Below are positions 60,603 to 64,000 of a stretch of DNA of 64,000 nt, in pieces. Numbering within the stretch: the first letter of the stretch is position 1; each line of letters starts with the position of its first letter. The notes beneath the pieces are model-generated. The model saw only the letters and a list, made by a program, of their open reading frames with translations. It was not told the origin of the DNA and did not search any database. Origin of the DNA: Gluconobacter vitians (lineage in GTDB: Bacteria; Pseudomonadota; Alphaproteobacteria; Acetobacterales; Acetobacteraceae); the NCBI RefSeq assembly GCF_015244565.1, contig NZ_JABCQG010000002.1:124001-188000 (forward strand), given 5' to 3'. A program made the translations under genes and the position numbers.

Positions 60603-61022
60603 GCCAGACGGCTGGACGATCGCTGTGTGTGCGATGAGGATCGCATACAGGGAGGAAAGTCCGGGCTCCATGGGAAGACGGTACCGGTTAATTGCCGGCG
60701 GGGGCGACCCCAGGGACAGTGCCACAGAAAACAGACCGCCCGCCGGACTGTACCCCACGCGTTCATTCGCCGGGGAACATGTTGCGGGTAAGGGCGAAAC
60801 GGTGCGGCAAGAGCGCACCGCATCTCCGGCAACGGCGATGGTCATGGTAAACCCTACCGGGAGCAAGACCGAATAGGAACGGCAGGTCTCCGCAAGGGGA
60901 CCGGGGGTTTCTCGCCCCGTCGTTCGGGTTGGTTGCGTGAGGCCTGCAGCAATGCAGGTCCCAGAGGAATGATCGTCCCGCTTTCGGGCGGACAGAACCC
61001 GGCTTACAGGCCGTCTGGCACC
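60603..61022 (+). ncRNA. rnpB: RNase P RNA (bacterial class A)
   Basis: Catalytic RNA that matures tRNA 5' ends. Helix P1 is GCCAGACGGC (60603-60612) with GCCGTCTGGC (61010-61019). Universal core elements are present: GAGGAAAGTCCGGGCTCC near 60652, ACAGAA near 60723, GCAAGACCGAATAGGAACGGC near 60864 and AGAGGAATGATCG near 60962. The length of about 420 nt is typical for Alphaproteobacteria. Ends are set by P1 and may be off by a few bases. Confidence 0.96.
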
Positions 61023-61213
61023 CTCTGAAAAAAATCTGTTCTTCCAGTAATTGTTCCGCTCATTAAAGAAGAACAAAAACAGAACAAATAACGGCAGGTA
61101 TAGTTCCGCCAGAGCGATTATCCCTGATAAACCCTAATAAACCGCAAAAATTTCCGTCACATTTCCAGTTTTGAAAATGTCGCAGTTTTCTGCGGTTTTC
61201 TGACGATATCTGT

Positions 61214-61244
61214 TTGACGTCCCATGAAATCCCATGATATCCCA
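61214..61244 (-). promoter_or_regulatory. mraZ promoter with three MraZ-type boxes
   Basis: Three TCCCA boxes start at 61220, 61230 and 61240, exactly 10 bp apart. Read on the minus strand they are TGGGA with 5-nt spacers, the MraZ operator pattern described for E. coli. A likely -35, TTGACG (61214-61219), lies just before them, and a -10-like ATATCC (61237-61242) lies within, so bound MraZ would block the promoter. It is about 70 nt upstream of mraZ. Confidence 0.7.
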
Positions 61245-61312
61245 GTCAAGACAAGCCAAATAACCAGAAGCCGCATTACCGGTTCTGAGCGCAGGAAGGA
61301 GGCACATCATCC

Positions 61313-61792
61313 ATGAGCATGTTCCTCGGCACGCATCAGAACCGTTTCGATGCCAAGGGACGTGTTTCCATTCCTGCATCTTTCCGCGCCGCCCTGAAAT
61401 CACAGGCCCAGCCGGGAGATCCACTGGTCATCCTGCGCCCGTCCCATCTGCATCCCTGCATCGAGGGCTGGACGACCGGCGCATTTGCCGCCCTCGCCAC
61501 ACCGCTCGACGAATACGATCCCTTTTCGGAAGATCATGAAGATCTGGCCGCCAGCCTCTATGCGGATGCCTATCCGCTGGACAGCGACAAGGAAGGCCGC
61601 ATCATCCTTCCTGAAACCCTGCGCACCCACGCCGTTCTGACGGACGAAGTTGCTTTCATGGGGCTTGGCCGGACCTTCCAGATCTGGAACCCGACCGCTG
61701 CCGCAGAACGCCGTCAGGCCGCACGCAGCCGCGCCAAGACGCTTGCCACCAGCCGCCGTCCCGCCAGCAACCCTGCGGGAGCAGCAGAATGA
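61313..61792 (+). CDS. mraZ: Transcriptional regulator MraZ
   Basis: 159 aa with two SpoVT-AbrB repeats: [22 protein letters not shown] near the N-terminus and [21 protein letters not shown] in the second half. MraZ oligomers bind repeated boxes upstream of their own gene and regulate the division and cell-wall cluster. The C-terminus is an Ala/Arg-rich tail. ATG 61313. It overlaps rsmH by 4 nt. Confidence 0.96.
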   Translation: MSMFLGTHQNRFDAKGRVSIPASFRAALKSQAQPGDPLVILRPSHLHPCIEGWTTGAFAALATPLDEYDPFSEDHEDLAASLYADAYPLDSDKEGRIILPETLRTHAVLTDEVAFMGLGRTFQIWNPTAAAERRQAARSRAKTLATSRRPASNPAGAAE

Positions 61793-62760
61793 ACGCGATC
61801 ACCCTGATCCATTCCGGTCATGTTCCGGTCATGCTGCACGAGGTTCTCGAAGCCCTCGCCCCCCGTACTGGCGGACGTTATCTGGACGGAACGTTCGGTG
61901 GCGGTGGCTATGCCCGTGCCATCCTGAATGCAGCCGACTGCACGCTGGATGCGATCGACCGCGACCCCGCTGCCATCGAGCGCGGAAACGCCATGGCCAT
62001 TCAGGCTAACGGGCGCCTTCGAATGCATCAGGGGACGTTCGGCGACATGGAAGCGCTGGTCGGAGCGGAAGGACCGTTCGACGGCATCGTTCTGGATCTG
62101 GGAGTTTCATCCTTTCAGATCGATCAGGCCGAGCGCGGCTTTTCCTTCCGCAATGATGGTCCGCTGGACATGCGGATGGGCTCCGATGGTCCTTCCGCTG
62201 CGGATCTGGTGAATACCTGCAAGGAAGCAGATCTCGCGGACATCCTGTACCGCTACGGCGAAGAAAAACTCTCCCGCCGCATTGCACGCGCCATCGTAGC
62301 CGCACGCGCCGAAGCCCCGATCACCACGACCGGTCAGCTGGCACATATCATCCGCTGCTGCGTCCCCCGTGACCGCGCCAATATCGACCCCGCGACCCGC
62401 AGCTTCCAGGGGCTGCGCATTGCGGTGAATGATGAGCTTGGCGAACTCGAACGCGCTTTCGAAACCGCACCACGCCTGCTGGCCCCGGGTGGAGTTTTCG
62501 TGGTCGTGACCTTCCATTCCCTCGAGGATCGTCTGGCCAAGCGCGCCATGGCAGTGCTCGCAGGCCGGACGGGAAACCCGTCCCGTTACGAACCGGCCCC
62601 GCTCCGTCAGGAAGCGCCGGCCTTTTCCCTTCTTCATTCCCGCCCCCTCTCCGCCACGGATGAGGAAGCCCGGGAAAATCCGCGTGCCCGCAGTGCCCGT
62701 CTGCGCGCACTGGTCCGTAACCCCGTCTCCAAGATGCCCGTCTCAGGAATGCCCTCATGA
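61789..62760 (+). CDS. rsmH: 16S rRNA (cytosine1402-N4)-methyltransferase RsmH
   Basis: 323 aa. [16 protein letters not shown], the SAM loop [16 protein letters not shown], and [11 protein letters not shown] followed by [13 protein letters not shown] are hallmarks. It methylates C1402 of 16S rRNA in the decoding centre. The C-terminal half contains [13 protein letters not shown]. The start overlaps mraZ and the stop overlaps ftsL (ATGA), so the cluster is tightly coupled. Confidence 0.97.
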   Translation: MNAITLIHSGHVPVMLHEVLEALAPRTGGRYLDGTFGGGGYARAILNAADCTLDAIDRDPAAIERGNAMAIQANGRLRMHQGTFGDMEALVGAEGPFDGIVLDLGVSSFQIDQAERGFSFRNDGPLDMRMGSDGPSAADLVNTCKEADLADILYRYGEEKLSRRIARAIVAARAEAPITTTGQLAHIIRCCVPRDRANIDPATRSFQGLRIAVNDELGELERAFETAPRLLAPGGVFVVVTFHSLEDRLAKRAMAVLAGRTGNPSRYEPAPLRQEAPAFSLLHSRPLSATDEEARENPRARSARLRALVRNPVSKMPVSGMPS

Positions 62761-63542
62761 TCCGGCCCTTCACCGTTGCCTGCGCTGTCCTCGCCGCAGG
62801 ATCTGGCCTGTTTCTCTACACCAAGAAGCATGAGACCACGGTTCTGGACCAGAAGATCACGAAGATCGTTCAGGAAACCCAGCGCGTGCGCGGCCAGACT
62901 GCCATGCTTCGGACGGAATGGGCTCTCCTGAACCAGCCCGATCGCCTGAACACACTGGCAGCCCGTTTCGTGCCTTCCCTGCACCCGATGGAGCCGGACC
63001 AGTTCATCCGCATGGCCTCGCTTGAATCTCGTCTGCCCGCACCCGGTTCGAAGGCGCAGCCCGCTGATCCACGTGAAGGACTGCACGAAGTCGTTAACCG
63101 CGCAGCCGAAGCGGCACATCTTCCGCTGCCTGCACCACAGACTGTCACCCATACACCTGCACAGCCTGCACCTGCCCCGCATCCGCTGGTCGTCGCCGTG
63201 GCAACGCACCCTACTCCGGCAGCAAAGCCTGTGCCGGTCCAGCCGCATGTCTCCCATGCGCATAATGCCGACACGCAGTTGGCCTCGGCAGCGCCACGCA
63301 CCATTACGGCCTCTGCCCGCAGCCATGCGGACAGCGCGCCCAGCGTCCATCTCGTAAGCTATCGTGAGAGCCACCCTGCTCCCCTGATGGTTGCAGCCTG
63401 GCACCCGCAGACCGTGCGCGTGAGCCATGCCGCAGCCCCAGCCCGTCTGGCCGAAGAGCGTCCGCACCCGCATCACGCACAACTTTCCGCTCTGGGAAAT
63501 GCGAATGACGCATTGCCCGCGCCTGTGCCGTTGGCTAACTGA
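62757..63542 (+). CDS. ftsL: FtsL-like cell division protein with a long His/Pro/Ala-rich tail
   Basis: 261 aa, about twice the normal FtsL length. A short N-terminus and one membrane helix (about residues 5-21) are followed by a coiled coil ([27 protein letters not shown]) and the FtsL-like [22 protein letters not shown]. The remaining 170 residues are a low-complexity region rich in Ala, Pro and His, probably periplasmic. Assigned by position between rsmH and ftsI and by the N-terminal 85 residues. FtsL works with FtsB and FtsQ to activate FtsWI. Confidence 0.87.
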   Translation: MIRPFTVACAVLAAGSGLFLYTKKHETTVLDQKITKIVQETQRVRGQTAMLRTEWALLNQPDRLNTLAARFVPSLHPMEPDQFIRMASLESRLPAPGSKAQPADPREGLHEVVNRAAEAAHLPLPAPQTVTHTPAQPAPAPHPLVVAVATHPTPAAKPVPVQPHVSHAHNADTQLASAAPRTITASARSHADSAPSVHLVSYRESHPAPLMVAAWHPQTVRVSHAAAPARLAEERPHPHHAQLSALGNANDALPAPVPLAN

Positions 63543-63623
63543 GAGCCCTTCCATCATTAACCGCTCGTTCAGCATTTTCGGATAGCTTAGGGCGAGCCCT
63601 TCAACAGGACGCACCCCCGCACG

Positions 63624-64000
63624 ATGCCTCAGGACGTGCCACCTTCTTCCGGTTCGCAGCGCCCCGAGCGCCCGGATGTGCCGTCAGGGCATTCCCGCAA
63701 GACCGCGCAGCCACGGGGACTGCGCCGACTGAATCTTGACCAGATGCACGGGCGCCTGCTCGGCGTCGGGATGGGATTTCTCGCGATTTATGGCGCCGTG
63801 GCGCTCAAGGCGACAGTGGCGACCGTCCTGATGCCGATGGAGCCTGAAAAACGCCAGATCGCGCCCCAGGTCCCGGAAATTCCTAAGAGTGACCCACGTG
63901 GAGAAATGGCGGGCGATTTCGTTCTGCCAACCGTTAAACGCGCCACAATCACCGACCGTACAGGTCAGGCCCTCGCCCTCTCGCTCCCCGTCGCGCAGGT
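63624..64000 (+). CDS. ftsI: Peptidoglycan transpeptidase FtsI / PBP3 (5' part only)
   Basis: Only the first 125 residues are in the window. A Pro/Ser/Arg-rich cytoplasmic lead (about 1-45) is followed by one membrane helix (LLGVGMGFLAIYGAVALKATV), a short spacer, and the start of the periplasmic pedestal domain with RATITDRTGQALALSLPV, equivalent to the RGxIxDRNG motif of class B PBPs. The catalytic domain lies beyond the window. ATG 63624, 81 nt after ftsL. Confidence 0.93.
   Translation, partial: MPQDVPPSSGSQRPERPDVPSGHSRKTAQPRGLRRLNLDQMHGRLLGVGMGFLAIYGAVALKATVATVLMPMEPEKRQIAPQVPEIPKSDPRGEMAGDFVLPTVKRATITDRTGQALALSLPVAQ

Overview
The window looks like core chromosome of an acetic acid bacterium (Alphaproteobacteria, Acetobacteraceae), most probably Gluconobacter or a close relative. 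This rests on protein content and gene order (clpX/clpP/tig, a complete SUF operon with an Rrf2 regulator, plsX-fabH-ihfA-merR-tRNA-Pro, lrp-trxB-lsrB, rnpB-mraZ-rsmH-ftsL-ftsI), on GC content judged by eye near 60 %, and on a G6PDH plus a PEP-carboxylase-like gene. I see no prophage, insertion sequence, CRISPR array or integrase. No gene-free stretch exceeds 300 bases; the longest (53174-53463, 57280-57561, 61022-61312) hold leaders and promoters described below.

Layout. 1-3611 (minus): clpX (cut by the window edge), clpP, tig and tRNA-Leu(UAG), the proteolysis and folding cluster. 3680-9604: NAD(P)HX repair enzyme, a small membrane protein, a DEAD-box helicase with long basic arms, and an RlmD-type rRNA methyltransferase. 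9549-15466 (minus): sufR-B-C-D-S-T-A, translationally coupled, for iron-sulfur cluster assembly. 15587-21460: DUF445 protein, a PEP carboxylase homologue with altered catalytic loops, and an S10 carboxypeptidase. 21537-27820: VOC protein, EF-G, L28, an Atm1-like ABC exporter, then a Nudix hydrolase/lipoprotein pair. 27942-34290: AI-2E-type permease, tRNA-Pro(GGG), a MerR-like regulator with a 19-unit hexamer repeat, ihfA, fabH, plsX, rpmF, yceD, and divergent bamE. 34307-37368 (minus): def-marR-response regulator-histidine kinase, all overlapping. 37557-44935: rpsU, prolyl oligopeptidase, motor genes in the order motB-motA, two envelope glycosyltransferases and an Lrp regulator. 45034-53057: trxB, lsrB-like regulator, a small secreted protein, ihfB, sppA, mucR, a DUF4130-UdgX fusion and a FUSC exporter. 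53084-64000: tRNA-Ser(CGA), rplU-rpmA-obg-proB, gapR, zwf, a GDXG hydrolase, RNase P RNA, and the start of the division cluster mraZ-rsmH-ftsL-ftsI.

How the genes work together. Most are housekeeping: translation (L21, L27, L28, L32, S21, EF-G, deformylase, RNase P), protein quality control, Fe-S supply, lipid initiation and nucleoid structure (IhfA, IhfB, GapR, MucR). The points that best repay a second look are the PEP-carboxylase homologue whose key active-site residues are replaced, the Glu-Ala repeat in the MerR-like protein, the UdgX fusion, three MraZ-type boxes on the reverse strand of the mraZ promoter, a long inverted repeat after mucR, a MucR finger lacking half its zinc ligands, and an FtsL with a very long His/Pro-rich tail. 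I did not find a clearly new multi-gene system; the closest is the def-marR-two-component operon.
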